The notes under the pieces are model-generated. The model ran no database searches. It was not told where the DNA came from and saw nothing but the letters and a program-made list of their open reading frames with translations. A stretch of DNA of 64,000 nucleotides from Cognataquiflexum aquatile (lineage in GTDB: Bacteria; Bacteroidota; Bacteroidia; Cytophagales; Cyclobacteriaceae): the NCBI RefSeq assembly GCF_003316845.1, contig NZ_QMIK01000004.1, positions 186,001 through 250,000 of the forward strand. Reading direction: 5' to 3'. Shown piece after piece: positions 8,035 to 17,921 of this stretch. The position numbers and the translations under genes were made by a program. The stretch's first letter is position 1; every line of letters begins with the position of its first letter.

Positions 8035-11000
8035 ATGGAGTTGCATGTTTTGTATGCAAATAAAATTCACTCTATTCTGAAGTCAGAATCGTTTTTTGAA
8101 CAAAATTTTGTCATCAAAAAAGCCCCTATATCATCTCTTTCCCAGATTGATTTTCTCAAATCCGGAAATGAGGGTTCTTTTGCAGGACAATCGGTCGAAG
8201 GCTTTAGAAAAGTTTTGGAAAGCGAAAACAGCAGTTCCGAACTCAACCTCAAACTTCAATTTATCAAAGGGCAAAGTCTAAGAGAATATAATTCTGCTCC
8301 TCTCAGCATAGTTGATAAATTAAAAATCTGCATTGCCATCACCAAAAGACTTGCAGAAGTCCACAGACAGGAATTGGTACACCTAAACCTAAATCCTGAC
8401 CATATCCTTATTGAGTCCGGCACAAACAAAATTTTCTTTATCAGTCTTGGTTTGGCCACACATATTCAAAGGAAAATCGGAATTCAGAGCAGGTTGATTT
8501 TTTCTGAAGCTGATAATGATTACATAGCCCCTGAGCAGACGGGCAGGATAAGCACTGATATTGGCTATTACACAGATATTTATTCATTGGGAGTGGTTTT
8601 TTATTGGTTGTTTACCCAAAAACTTCCTTTTGAATCGAAAGAAGGGCCTTCCAAAATCCATGCGCACATTGCATTGACTCCTCGAAGTCCAATCGATCTT
8701 GTAGATATTCCCAAAATCATTTCGGATCTGATTCTGAAAATGCTCGAAAAGGATGTTCAATCCAGGTACCATTCCGCTGCAGGGGTTTCATCTGACTTGG
8801 AATTGATCCTGAACTCTTTGCAGAGAAAAGGTGTCGCAGTTGGTTTCGAACTTGGCTCCAACGATACTTCCGGTGTTTTGAGATTTTCAGATGAATTGTA
8901 TGGAAGGGAAAAACAAATCGCCCAGCTATTAGAAGCTTTTAAAAGGATTTTAGAGGATGAAAAAGTCCTCATGCTTGTTTTTGGAAATTCAGGTGTTGGG
9001 AAGTCGGTTCTTGTAGAACAACTGTACCGTCCGGTAATCAAAGAAGGTGGTTTTTTTATTTCCGGCAAATTTGACCAGCTCAGAACAGATGTTCCCTATT
9101 TTGCTTTTTCCCAAGCCTTGGGCAGATTGGTGGATCAGATATTGCTTCTTAACGAAAAGGACCTTGCCCATTGGAAGCACGAGCTGCACAGACTCCTTCA
9201 CCCTATCGGCAGGGTCTTGTATGACATTATCCCTGGTTTGGAAAAACTCTTGGAAAACGAACCTGAACTTCCTGTTTTGAACGGTGTGGAGGCACAATTG
9301 AGGTTTAATTATGCGCTGAGTAATTTTTTTCAGGTGTTCTCGGATTCCAATAAACCGCTTGTCATTTTTATAGATGACCTTCAGTGGAGCGATCTTTCAT
9401 CACTGAATTTGATGAGGAATATCCTCACCAACAAAGACCTTAAAAACATTTTGATCGTCGGTGCCTACCGGGACAACGAAATCACCACAGGCCATTTGTT
9501 CCTTCAGTTTAAGATGGAGATTGAGGAATTGGGAATCCATCCTGAAGAAGTCCACCTTGACAACCTGCAGTACGGAGATATCTACCGTTTGGTAACCAAT
9601 ACCTTGGGAAAATCAAAAAACCCATTGGATGAATTGGTCAAAATCGTGGATAAAAAATCCGGGGGAAATGCCCTGTTTGTCAACCAGTTTCTGAAGGCAA
9701 TTTACAAAAACGAGATGCTGTACTTTGACAGTATTGAGTCGAGTTGGAAATGGGATTCTGAAAAATTGATGGGCTATAATGTGGAAGGGGACATCGTTAA
9801 CCTATTTTTAGAAACCATCAATAAATTGCCTGCGGAATGTATTGAGGTCCTCAAACTTGCTTCATGCATCGGCAATAAATTTGGTTTGGGAGAATTGTCC
9901 ATCATTACCAAAAGTGGCAAAAACAAAGTTTACCAAGACCTGAAACCTGCCTTGGATCTAGACCTGGTTTTGGAAAGCAGAGACGGCAGCCTCTATTTTG
10001 TACATGACAGGGTACAGCAGGCGTTTTATTCTCTTAACGATGATCTTGGTAAGCAGGAATACCACTTGAAAATCGGCAGACTTCTACTCGAAAATACAGA
10101 TGAGGAAGACCTGCGGGATAGCATTTTCGATATCGTAAACCAGTTCAACTTCGCCAAGGAAATGATTTCTGATCCCTTGGAATCAAAGAGACTTTGCGAG
10201 CTCAACATCATAGCAGGGCAGCGTTCACAGAGCGCAACTGCCTATTTGTTGGCGATGCAATATTTTGAAAACGCCCTTCAGTTTCTTCCCGAAAATGCCT
10301 GGGAAAAGGACAAAAAATTCACCTACAACCTTTACCTGAATTCCGCGATAGCAGCCAATCAATGCAACCGACAGGATCGGTTCAATGAATTTACAAAATT
10401 GCTTGATGCCAATGCAGTCGACACTTTGGACAAACTCAAACTTGCTGAACTCAAAATCCAAAATGCCAATGTAGACAACAACCAAAAGAAAGTAATCGAA
10501 ATCGGTCTGGAAGCCCTCCGATTTGCCAACATCCATTTGAAACTTCACCCCTCTCAGATAGATGTGCTATTGGGTTACTTGAGAACCAATATGCGGTTGG
10601 GATCACACAAGGAAGAAGACATAGAAAAGCTTCCAAAAATCGAAGATGAGGAGATCATTCTCAGCATGTCCATCATGCACCACATGTCTTTGGCAGCTTA
10701 CTTTTTGGAACCCAATATGGTTCCTTTGATTATGTTTGAACTGATCAGGTTGACTTTGAAATTTGGCTTGGGACCCAAGACACCTTTTGCTTTTGTGGTT
10801 TTCGGTTATATCAATATTGCCTTCATGGGGAAAATGGAGAAAGGCCTTAAAATGGGGCAGTTGGGCAATAGACTAGGTGAAATTCTGAATAATGAAGACC
10901 AGTTCGTTTCCCTCAAGCAGGTGTATGTCATGTTTATTTCCCAATGGCTTACCCACCTAGCCGATACCATCCCGGACTTGGAAGAAGCACTCAAAAAGGG

Positions 11001-13158
11001 ACTGGAAACAGGAGATTTTGAATTTACCTCCATCATCGGTCAGCTGATTATTTATTGGAATTTTTATGGTGGCGAGCCTTTGGATAAAGTCCTGAAAAGA
11101 GGCGATCTTCTCAGCATGCAAGTTGCCCCACTCAATCAGATCATGCAGATCAAGCGGATTGATTTATTCAGGCAATCCACATTAGGTTTGTTGGAAGGAG
11201 TCAGGGATTTTGAGGTCTTGAGCGGAGATATTTTCGATGAGCGAAAAATCGATTTCCCAAATGAACCTGCATTTGGACTCTACTTCCATAACCTTTATGC
11301 CCAGAAAAAAATCCTTGCGATGGTATTCAATAAAGATGAAACAGCCTGGAAATTTTGTGTCAAGGAAAAAGAATACCTCATTCCTGTGAAAGGTTCAGTG
11401 ACAGAAATGTTGTTTTATTTCTATGAAAACCTGTGTATTACGCCCATTTATGCATCAAGGTCAATTGAAGAACAGAAGCAACTATTGAAAATTTGCCGAA
11501 AAAACATTAACCTGATCAAAGGTTTGTTGAAATATTCGGAGGTAAATTACCAGCACCGCTATGAATTGATGAAGGCCGAATACGAAAGGCTAAACAATAA
11601 TTTTGATCAAGCGGTCAAGTCTTATACCTATGCGATCAGGTATGCAAGGCTTCATAAATACATCAATGAGGAAGCAATGATTTGGGAAAGGGCAGGATTA
11701 TTTTTCAAATCCCAAAACCAGCCTGAGGCGGCCCAGTTTTATTTTTCTAATGCCTACAAAGCTTATTCAAAATGGGGTGCCAAGGCCAAGCTTGACCAGA
11801 TGAAGGAAGAATATTCAGGATTTATTTCTCCGGAGGAAATTGGCCTGAAATCCAATAATCTTGACTTGGACACCATCCTCAAAACCATCAACCTGATCTC
11901 AGGGGAAATGGTCCTCGAAAACATCCTTACCGGCTTGATGAAGCTGGTAACAGAAAATGCCGGAGCCGAAAGGGCTTTCCTTGTCACTAAAGACAAGGAT
12001 AAAAAAGTAATCAAGGCATCTTTGGATATTTCAAACAATGAAATCCGGGTATTGCAGGATGATCCTTTTGACCAGTTTGAAGAAATCAGCCATTCAGTGG
12101 TCAATTATGTCATCAGAACAGGAGAGACTTTGGTGTTGGAAGATGCAAGTGCAAAACTTCCCTATTCCAATGATGAATACATCTTGAGAAACAAAATTAA
12201 ATCTGTGGTCTGTCTTCCTTTGAAGCATGCTGGACAAGGTTTTGCCTATCTATATCTGGAAAACAGGTTACTTTCCGGGGCTTTCACAAAGGAACGGATT
12301 GAAATCCTGCAGGTAATGGCTACCCAAACAGCCATTTCTCTTCAAAATGCGATGCTTTTGGAACAGACCACCCACCTCAATGAGGAACTCAAACAAGAGG
12401 TTGAGGTGCGGAAGGAAGTAGAGGAAAATCTCAGAATCAATGAAAAAAGGCTGGAGGAATACAATGCCAACCTCGAGTTTAAAGTCAACGAAAGAACCAT
12501 TGACCTGCAATCGGAAAAGGAAAAAACAGATGAGTTGCTGCTAAACATCCTACCTCTGGACATAGCAAGAGAACTCAAGGAAAAAGGAACTGCGCAGGCC
12601 AAAAAATATGAAAGTGTCAGTGTGCTGTTCACGGATTTTGTTGGATTTTCAATTATCGCAGAGAATATGAGTGCGGATGAGCTTGTTTCGGAGATTGACT
12701 ATTGTTTCAAAGAATTTGACAGGATTATCCAAAAATACCCAATTGAGAAAATCAAGACCATCGGGGATGCCTACATGGCGGTGGGCGGCCTCCCGGTCAC
12801 CAACCAAACCCATGCGGTAGATGTCATTCATGCTGCCTTGGAAATCAGGGATTTTATAGAGGAACACAAAAAGAAAAAGAAAGCACAAAACAAACCCATT
12901 TTTGAAGTCCGAATCGGAGTCCATACCGGTAATGTGGTAGCGGGCATTGTCGGGCTAAAAAAATTCGCCTATGACATCTGGGGTGATACAGTAAACCTCG
13001 CCTCCCGCATGGAAAGCAGCAGTGAAGCAGGAAGGATCAATATTTCAGGAACAACTTATGAGCTGGTCAAAGACCATTTTGTATGTACTTACCGTGGCAA
13101 AATTATGGCAAAAAATAAAGGAGTGGTAGATATGTATTTTGTGGAAGGGGCCAAGTAA
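8035..13158 (+). CDS. Pseudokinase-ATPase-GAF-adenylate cyclase signalling protein
   Basis: A 1707-residue cytoplasmic sensor. Residues 1-265 form a protein-kinase fold that seems inactive: the HRD motif reads H116-L-N and the DFG motif reads SLG, while the APE segment (IAPEQTGR) is intact. Residues ~295-640 are a STAND-type ATPase with Walker A GNSGVGKS (317-324) and Walker B LVIFIDDLQWSD. A long helical, TPR-like region follows to ~1270, then a GAF domain (~1278-1440), a coiled coil (~1445-1500) and a class III cyclase domain. The cyclase has both metal aspartates (D1534, D1578), adenine-selecting K1574 and D1647 (YDIWG), and N1654 and R1658, so ATP to cAMP is predicted. What it senses is unknown. 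Confidence 0.93.
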   Translation: MELHVLYANKIHSILKSESFFEQNFVIKKAPISSLSQIDFLKSGNEGSFAGQSVEGFRKVLESENSSSELNLKLQFIKGQSLREYNSAPLSIVDKLKICIAITKRLAEVHRQELVHLNLNPDHILIESGTNKIFFISLGLATHIQRKIGIQSRLIFSEADNDYIAPEQTGRISTDIGYYTDIYSLGVVFYWLFTQKLPFESKEGPSKIHAHIALTPRSPIDLVDIPKIISDLILKMLEKDVQSRYHSAAGVSSDLELILNSLQRKGVAVGFELGSNDTSGVLRFSDELYGREKQIAQLLEAFKRILEDEKVLMLVFGNSGVGKSVLVEQLYRPVIKEGGFFISGKFDQLRTDVPYFAFSQALGRLVDQILLLNEKDLAHWKHELHRLLHPIGRVLYDIIPGLEKLLENEPELPVLNGVEAQLRFNYALSNFFQVFSDSNKPLVIFIDDLQWSDLSSLNLMRNILTNKDLKNILIVGAYRDNEITTGHLFLQFKMEIEELGIHPEEVHLDNLQYGDIYRLVTNTLGKSKNPLDELVKIVDKKSGGNALFVNQFLKAIYKNEMLYFDSIESSWKWDSEKLMGYNVEGDIVNLFLETINKLPAECIEVLKLASCIGNKFGLGELSIITKSGKNKVYQDLKPALDLDLVLESRDGSLYFVHDRVQQAFYSLNDDLGKQEYHLKIGRLLLENTDEEDLRDSIFDIVNQFNFAKEMISDPLESKRLCELNIIAGQRSQSATAYLLAMQYFENALQFLPENAWEKDKKFTYNLYLNSAIAANQCNRQDRFNEFTKLLDANAVDTLDKLKLAELKIQNANVDNNQKKVIEIGLEALRFANIHLKLHPSQIDVLLGYLRTNMRLGSHKEEDIEKLPKIEDEEIILSMSIMHHMSLAAYFLEPNMVPLIMFELIRLTLKFGLGPKTPFAFVVFGYINIAFMGKMEKGLKMGQLGNRLGEILNNEDQFVSLKQVYVMFISQWLTHLADTIPDLEEALKKGLETGDFEFTSIIGQLIIYWNFYGGEPLDKVLKRGDLLSMQVAPLNQIMQIKRIDLFRQSTLGLLEGVRDFEVLSGDIFDERKIDFPNEPAFGLYFHNLYAQKKILAMVFNKDETAWKFCVKEKEYLIPVKGSVTEMLFYFYENLCITPIYASRSIEEQKQLLKICRKNINLIKGLLKYSEVNYQHRYELMKAEYERLNNNFDQAVKSYTYAIRYARLHKYINEEAMIWERAGLFFKSQNQPEAAQFYFSNAYKAYSKWGAKAKLDQMKEEYSGFISPEEIGLKSNNLDLDTILKTINLISGEMVLENILTGLMKLVTENAGAERAFLVTKDKDKKVIKASLDISNNEIRVLQDDPFDQFEEISHSVVNYVIRTGETLVLEDASAKLPYSNDEYILRNKIKSVVCLPLKHAGQGFAYLYLENRLLSGAFTKERIEILQVMATQTAISLQNAMLLEQTTHLNEELKQEVEVRKEVEENLRINEKRLEEYNANLEFKVNERTIDLQSEKEKTDELLLNILPLDIARELKEKGTAQAKKYESVSVLFTDFVGFSIIAENMSADELVSEIDYCFKEFDRIIQKYPIEKIKTIGDAYMAVGGLPVTNQTHAVDVIHAALEIRDFIEEHKKKKKAQNKPIFEVRIGVHTGNVVAGIVGLKKFAYDIWGDTVNLASRMESSSEAGRINISGTTYELVKDHFVCTYRGKIMAKNKGVVDMYFVEGAK

Positions 13159-13309
13159 TCAGTTTTATTGGCATGTCAATTGCCATCCATGGATGATAGT
13201 CTTGTTTTTGAAATCCACGCGTAAAAAGCATCAAATCCATCATTATTTTTATTGCTTTCAAAAGGGGTAGACATTAACATTTATTCATCACAACATAAAT
13301 CAAACCATC

Positions 13310-14206
13310 ATGAAATGGCAAGGAAGACGTAAAAGTAGCAATGTAGAAGACCGGCGTGGGCAATCTTCAGGAGGAGGGGGTGGTGGCGGTATCAATCCCA
13401 TGTTACTTGCCCCTTTGGTCAGATTGCTTTTTTCGAAAGCAGGTCTAGTCATCGTCGGAGGTTTCTTTTTGGTCATGTGGCTTACGGGAACCAATCCGAT
13501 TGCTTTGATATCACAGTTTACCGGTGGGGGTCAGACAACACAGCTGACAGAAACCTACCAAGCTACAGCTGAAGAAGAGCAATTGGCAGAATTCACAGCT
13601 GTTGTCCTAGCTGAAACAGAAGATGTGTGGAACAGTTTAATGGAGGGGTATAGAGAACCCGGCTTGGTATTATTTACGGAAGGTGTGGATTCTGCGTGTG
13701 GCTTTGCCTCTTCAGCTTCAGGACCATTTTATTGCCCAGGTGATGAAAAAGTCTATATAGACTTGAGTTTTTTTCAAGACATGGGAAGAAAACTAGGGGC
13801 ACATGGGGATTTTGCACAAGCCTATGTCATTGCCCATGAGGTTGGTCATCATGTCCAAAGGTTGGATGGTACATTGGAAAGAGTCCAATCACAGCGCGGC
13901 AGTTTGCCTGAAGCTGAATTCAACAAATTGATGGTCATGTTGGAATTGCAAGCAGATTTTTATGCCGGTATTTGGGCGCACCATACCCAAAAAGTCGCCA
14001 AAATTCTTGAGCCCGGAGACTTGGAGGAAGCGTTGAATGCTGCCAGTTCGGTAGGAGATGACAGGCTTCAAAAACAGGCTTCAGGTCGGGTTGTGCCCGA
14101 TTCCTTTACCCATGGTACTTCGGAGCAAAGGGCACGTTGGTTTAAGCTCGGATTTGACACCGGCGATGTGACTTTGGGTGATACCTTTAATGCAAGAAGA
14201 CTGTGA
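13310..14206 (+). CDS. Neutral zinc metallopeptidase (YpfJ family)
   Basis: A 298-residue membrane-anchored protein. The N-terminus is charged and includes a run of seven glycines, followed by one transmembrane helix (LVIVGGFFLVMWLTG, near residues 45-60). The peptidase domain carries the zinc motif HEVGHH and a downstream ELQADFYAG element that supplies the third ligand. It matches the uncharacterised YpfJ/zinc-peptidase family in length and order of parts. Its stop overlaps the GTG start of the following sulfatase gene, so the two are probably co-translated. Natural substrate is unknown. Confidence 0.9.
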   Translation: MKWQGRRKSSNVEDRRGQSSGGGGGGGINPMLLAPLVRLLFSKAGLVIVGGFFLVMWLTGTNPIALISQFTGGGQTTQLTETYQATAEEEQLAEFTAVVLAETEDVWNSLMEGYREPGLVLFTEGVDSACGFASSASGPFYCPGDEKVYIDLSFFQDMGRKLGAHGDFAQAYVIAHEVGHHVQRLDGTLERVQSQRGSLPEAEFNKLMVMLELQADFYAGIWAHHTQKVAKILEPGDLEEALNAASSVGDDRLQKQASGRVVPDSFTHGTSEQRARWFKLGFDTGDVTLGDTFNARRL

Positions 14207-15666
14207 CTTCCTTGCATTTATTTTTTCATCAAACTTTGAAATTTAAGGCATTTCAATTGTTTCTTGTGGTTGTGTTTTCCACTGGCACGGTCTGCTTTGC
14301 GCAAGATGCCAAGGAAGATTTCAATATCATTTTGATCCATGTTGATGATTTGGGCTGGGCAGATATCGGCGTTCTGGGTAGCGATTTTTATGAAACACCG
14401 AATATTGATAGATTGGCTGCCGAGGGAATATTGTTTACCAACTCCTATGCCGCTGCCGCAATATGTTCCCCGACCAGAGCAGCGTTGTTGACAGGGAAAT
14501 ATCCTGCACGGACCGGCATAACAGATTGGATTCGGGCAAAATTCCAGGGTGGAAGTGAAATGGCTTTGCCCGATGAGTATGAGGAAAACCTTGGAAAAGA
14601 ATGGAAAACACCCAAGAATCAGGGCTTTTTGCCCCTCGAGGAAATGACTTTGGCTGAAAGGTTGCGGCAATATGGCTATACCAACCTTCATATTGGTAAA
14701 TGGCATTTGGGTGAAGAAGGGCATTTTCCGGAGGACCAAGGATTTCATATCAATATTGGAGGAAATGACCTGGGCCAGCCGCCAAGTTATTTTGATCCAT
14801 ATTTGCCAGAAAAGCCTGTTCAGCACTATGAATTCAAAAACCTTCCACCAAGAAAAAAGGGGGAATTTTTAATGGATAGGGAAGGAGATGAGGTAGTGGC
14901 TTTTATCCAAAGCCAAGAGAAGAATAAATTTTTTATTCATTGGGCTCCTTATGCAGTCCATACTCCGATCATGGGCAAAGCCGAAATCATCGCCAAATAC
15001 CAACAGAAGAAGAAGGGAATTCAAGGCAATCCCGTCTATGCGGCCCTAGTCGAAAGCCTTGACCAAAATGTAGGAAAAGTGATGATGGAATTGGATAGGC
15101 TGGGTTTGAGGAATAACACATTGGTCATTTTCACTTCTGATAACGGCGGGTTGATCGGAAATCCCACACAGCCAATTACGGACAATTCTCCCTTACGCTC
15201 CCAAAAGGGATATCCATACGAAGGGGGAATCAGGGTCCCGACTATTGTAAGATGGCCAGGGAAAATTAAAGCTGGGCAAAAAAGTGATACCCCTATTATC
15301 AGCATGGATTGGATACCTACGATCATGGAGTATTTGGGAGATAAAACGGTCAAAGAGGCTGTGGATGGAGTCAGCTTGATTAAGGTTTTTGATAATTCGG
15401 ACCAAAATATCACAAGGGATTTATTTTGGCATTTCCCACATTTTAGGGGAACAGATATCGTACCTTATGCCATTGCCAGGTCGGGAGATTTTAAGTTGAT
15501 ACATTATTTTGATGGTAGTAAGGCAGAGCTTTTTGATTTAAAAAGTGATCCCAGAGAAAGCCTGAATATGATCGATTCGGATCCGGAAACCGCCGGGTTA
15601 CTATTGAAAAAACTGGAAAAATGGCTTATTGAAACAAAAGCAAGGATTCCCATCAAAGCCGGTTAA
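14203..15666 (+). CDS. Secreted arylsulfatase (type I sulfatase)
   Basis: A 487-residue sulfate ester hydrolase. A signal peptide ends near TVCFAQ. The formylglycine site is C88-S-P-T-R in the context CSPTRAALLTGKYPARTG, the cysteine type activated by an anaerobic maturase or FGE (neither is in this window). Metal-binding DDLGWADIG near the mature N-terminus and the later TSDNGG block are present. I start it at the GTG at 14203, which overlaps the previous stop as GTGA; this gives a proper signal peptide. It likely desulfates polysaccharides or glycosaminoglycan-like sugars, common in marine Bacteroidota, but the substrate cannot be read. Confidence 0.9.
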   Translation: MTSLHLFFHQTLKFKAFQLFLVVVFSTGTVCFAQDAKEDFNIILIHVDDLGWADIGVLGSDFYETPNIDRLAAEGILFTNSYAAAAICSPTRAALLTGKYPARTGITDWIRAKFQGGSEMALPDEYEENLGKEWKTPKNQGFLPLEEMTLAERLRQYGYTNLHIGKWHLGEEGHFPEDQGFHINIGGNDLGQPPSYFDPYLPEKPVQHYEFKNLPPRKKGEFLMDREGDEVVAFIQSQEKNKFFIHWAPYAVHTPIMGKAEIIAKYQQKKKGIQGNPVYAALVESLDQNVGKVMMELDRLGLRNNTLVIFTSDNGGLIGNPTQPITDNSPLRSQKGYPYEGGIRVPTIVRWPGKIKAGQKSDTPIISMDWIPTIMEYLGDKTVKEAVDGVSLIKVFDNSDQNITRDLFWHFPHFRGTDIVPYAIARSGDFKLIHYFDGSKAELFDLKSDPRESLNMIDSDPETAGLLLKKLEKWLIETKARIPIKAG

Positions 15667-15877
15667 TTTTTGGAAAAAAAAGAAATCAAACGACTCAATC
15701 CATTTCTCAGATCTCATAAAGTAATTAATGTGAAGGCCAAAACCCCGGTTTTTGGAGCGTTATACATTTTACGGAATATGTTGTCAATTTATGATAATCT
15801 TAAATTTCTTTAAACAAATATTCACAACTCTATATAACTTCGCACGTCTTATCGGCTAAAACTTAACTAAACCACAC

Positions 15878-16627
15878 ATGGAAATCTTTCTTCAGACCGA
15901 AACCTGGATTGCTTTATTGACTTTGACCTTTTTGGAAATAGTCCTTGGGGTTGATAATATTATTTTTATTTCCATTGTTTCTAACAAACTTCCTGAATCA
16001 CAGCAGGCAAAGGCAAGAACCTTGGGACTGGCTTTCGCATTGATTTTTAGGATTCTGTTGCTTTTGGGTATTTCCTATATCATCCAATTTACACAGCCTT
16101 TGATTACTGTTTTCGATTTTGAAATGAGTGGCAGGGATTTGATATTAGCAGGTGGGGGCTTGTTTTTATTGTTCAAATCTACTTTGGAAATCCACCACAA
16201 AATGGAAGGAAAAGCTGAAGTGGTGAAGGCAAATTCTGTCAATAATTTTGCCAGGGTAGTCTTTCAGATCATCTTACTGGACATGGTGTTCTCATTTGAT
16301 AGTATTTTGACTGCCATAGGTTTGGTCAAAGAAGTGTTAATCATGATTATTGCAGTGACCATTTCAATCGGGGTTATGATGGCTTTTGCAGGCAAAATCA
16401 GCCGGTTTATCAACAAACACCCGACTTTACAGATATTGGCACTTTCCTTTCTGATTTTGATAGGATTCATGTTACTTGTGGAAGGATTCCATGTTGAAGT
16501 TCCAAAAGGATATATCTATTTCGCAGTGTTCTTTTCCTTGGCAGTCGAGGTAATCAATATGAGAATGAGGAAGAAAGAAACATCAAAACCTGTGGAATTG
16601 CACCCTAGGATTAAAGAAGGGAAGTGA
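15878..16627 (+). CDS. TerC-family integral membrane protein
   Basis: A 249-residue membrane protein with about seven hydrophobic helices. The conserved acidic elements of the family lie in helices: EIVLGVDNIIFI near the N-terminus and LDMVFSFDSILTAIGL near the middle. Members are linked to metal-ion export, notably manganese at protein translocation sites, and historically to tellurite resistance. The gene stands alone, with a 210-base AT-rich leader upstream. Confidence 0.92.
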   Translation: MEIFLQTETWIALLTLTFLEIVLGVDNIIFISIVSNKLPESQQAKARTLGLAFALIFRILLLLGISYIIQFTQPLITVFDFEMSGRDLILAGGGLFLLFKSTLEIHHKMEGKAEVVKANSVNNFARVVFQIILLDMVFSFDSILTAIGLVKEVLIMIIAVTISIGVMMAFAGKISRFINKHPTLQILALSFLILIGFMLLVEGFHVEVPKGYIYFAVFFSLAVEVINMRMRKKETSKPVELHPRIKEGK

Positions 16628-16764
16628 TAGTTTGCAGCAGCAGTTGTTAGTTTTCAGTAGGGGATGTTAGAAGGGTGACTTAATAGAGATTTGGAAAAAA
16701 TACCAAGTAACAATCCATCATTTTAGCAACCTTGATTTATTTTATTTGGAGATCCTCCTTTAAG

Positions 16765-16812
16765 TTAACACCAATTACAACCAATACAACTGTTACAACC
16801 ATTACAACATCC
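16765..16812 (+). repeat. Low-complexity ACAACCA-type repeat
   Basis: ACACCAATTACAACC, AATACAACTGTTACAACC and ATTACAACATCC follow one another directly before the dehydrogenase start. This simple array may have no role, or may leave the ribosome access region unstructured. Confidence 0.55.
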
Positions 16813-16823
16813 TTAACCCTCAA

Positions 16824-17753
16824 ATGAAAGTCCTTATCATCGATGAAATGCACCTGAGCATTATTCCTTTGTTGGAAAATGAAGGGTTTGAGGTGGACTA
16901 TAATCCGGAGATCAAAAGAGAGGAGATCATGGAGATTGTCCATGAGTATGAGGGATTGATCATCCGGTCCAAAACTCCGATGGATAGGCCTTTGCTACAA
17001 AAGGCTACCAAACTCAGGTTTATCGGCAGGGCTGGTGCAGGTTTGGACAAAATAGATTTGGAGTATTTGGAAGAAAGAGGAATCCACTTGTTTCATGCTG
17101 CCGAAGGCAATAAGGATGCAGTGGGAGAACAGGCGATTGGGATGCTTTTGGCTTTGTTTAACCACATCGGTAAAGCGGATCGGGAAGTCAAAAAAGGGAT
17201 CTGGAAAAGGGAAGAAAACCGGGGGGAAGAACTTCAGGGAAAAACAGTGGGCATCATTGGTTATGGAAATATGGGTTCCGCAATGGCTAAAAAACTGACC
17301 GGATTCGATGTCAGGATTTTGGCTTACGACAAATACAAAAGCGGTTTTGGAAATGAATTCGTCAAAGAAACCGATTTTCAGTCTATCCTTGAGGAATCAG
17401 ATATCGTCAGCATGCATGTGCCATTGACACCAGAAACAAGGAATTTTTTCACTTTGGAAGTCCTCAAAAAGTTCAGAAAACCCATTTACCTCATCAATAC
17501 AGCGAGAGGAGAAATCATTTCCTTTGAGACATTAAACCAAGCTTTGGATCAAGGGATTTTGAAAGGAGCTGTTTTAGATGTGTTGGAAAACGAGAAATTC
17601 AACACCTATTCTCCCGAGCAAAAGGCGGAATTCTCAAAAATGGCAGCTCGGAACAATGTGATTTTCAGTCCCCATATCGCAGGATGGACGCATCAATCCT
17701 ATATCAAAATCAATGAGGTATTGGTGGAGAAGATAAGGCAATCGTTAAATTAA
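16824..17753 (+). CDS. D-2-hydroxyacid dehydrogenase (phosphoglycerate dehydrogenase-like)
   Basis: A 309-residue NAD-dependent oxidoreductase. The substrate domain has GRAGAGLDKID, the Rossmann fold has VGIIGYGNMGSAMAKKL (residues ~137-153), and the catalytic arginine and histidine lie in NTARGEIIS and SPHIAGWT. It lacks the C-terminal ACT domain of regulated SerA enzymes, so it is either a short 3-phosphoglycerate dehydrogenase or another 2-ketoacid reductase. No serC or serB gene is adjacent to settle this. Confidence 0.88.
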   Translation: MKVLIIDEMHLSIIPLLENEGFEVDYNPEIKREEIMEIVHEYEGLIIRSKTPMDRPLLQKATKLRFIGRAGAGLDKIDLEYLEERGIHLFHAAEGNKDAVGEQAIGMLLALFNHIGKADREVKKGIWKREENRGEELQGKTVGIIGYGNMGSAMAKKLTGFDVRILAYDKYKSGFGNEFVKETDFQSILEESDIVSMHVPLTPETRNFFTLEVLKKFRKPIYLINTARGEIISFETLNQALDQGILKGAVLDVLENEKFNTYSPEQKAEFSKMAARNNVIFSPHIAGWTHQSYIKINEVLVEKIRQSLN

Positions 17754-17799
17754 TGGTCTTGATCCATTAATTCCAAAAAGTTTTCTTTTTACTTATGGA

Positions 17800-17830
17800 T
17801 TGCATTCTCTGACTGATTTAATTACCTTTG
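17800..17830 (+). promoter_or_regulatory. Bacteroidota-type promoter for greA
   Basis: A -33 TTG at 17800 and a perfect -7 TACCTTTG at 17823 (consensus TAnnTTTG) are separated by 20 bases. Transcription should start near 17837, leaving a leader of about 85 bases before greA. Confidence 0.65.
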
Positions 17831-17859
17831 TAACATAACATAAGAAATTAGAATGGAGA

Positions 17860-17894
17860 AACGGTTTCAGCAATGAGACCGTTCTTTTATTTTT
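17860..17894 (+). terminator. Intrinsic terminator inside the greA leader (candidate attenuator)
   Basis: AACGGTTTC / GAGACCGTT pair over nine positions (one wobble) around a six-base loop, followed by CTTTTATTTTT. It lies between the promoter and the greA start, so some transcripts should end here as a short RNA. An ATG-initiated seven-codon frame (17853-17876, MEKRFQQ) ends inside the hairpin and could couple translation to termination. Confidence 0.6.
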
Positions 17895-17921
17895 CATAGG
17901 CATAGTAAAATTTAGAATACC

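Noticed and set aside
8035-8830. Active serine/threonine kinase domain
   Set aside because: The catalytic HRD and DFG aspartates are replaced (HLN, SLG), so an active kinase is not supported.
14218-14826. 202-codon minus-strand open frame over the sulfatase gene
   Set aside because: It lies fully inside a well-supported sulfatase gene and its translation has no recognisable domain.
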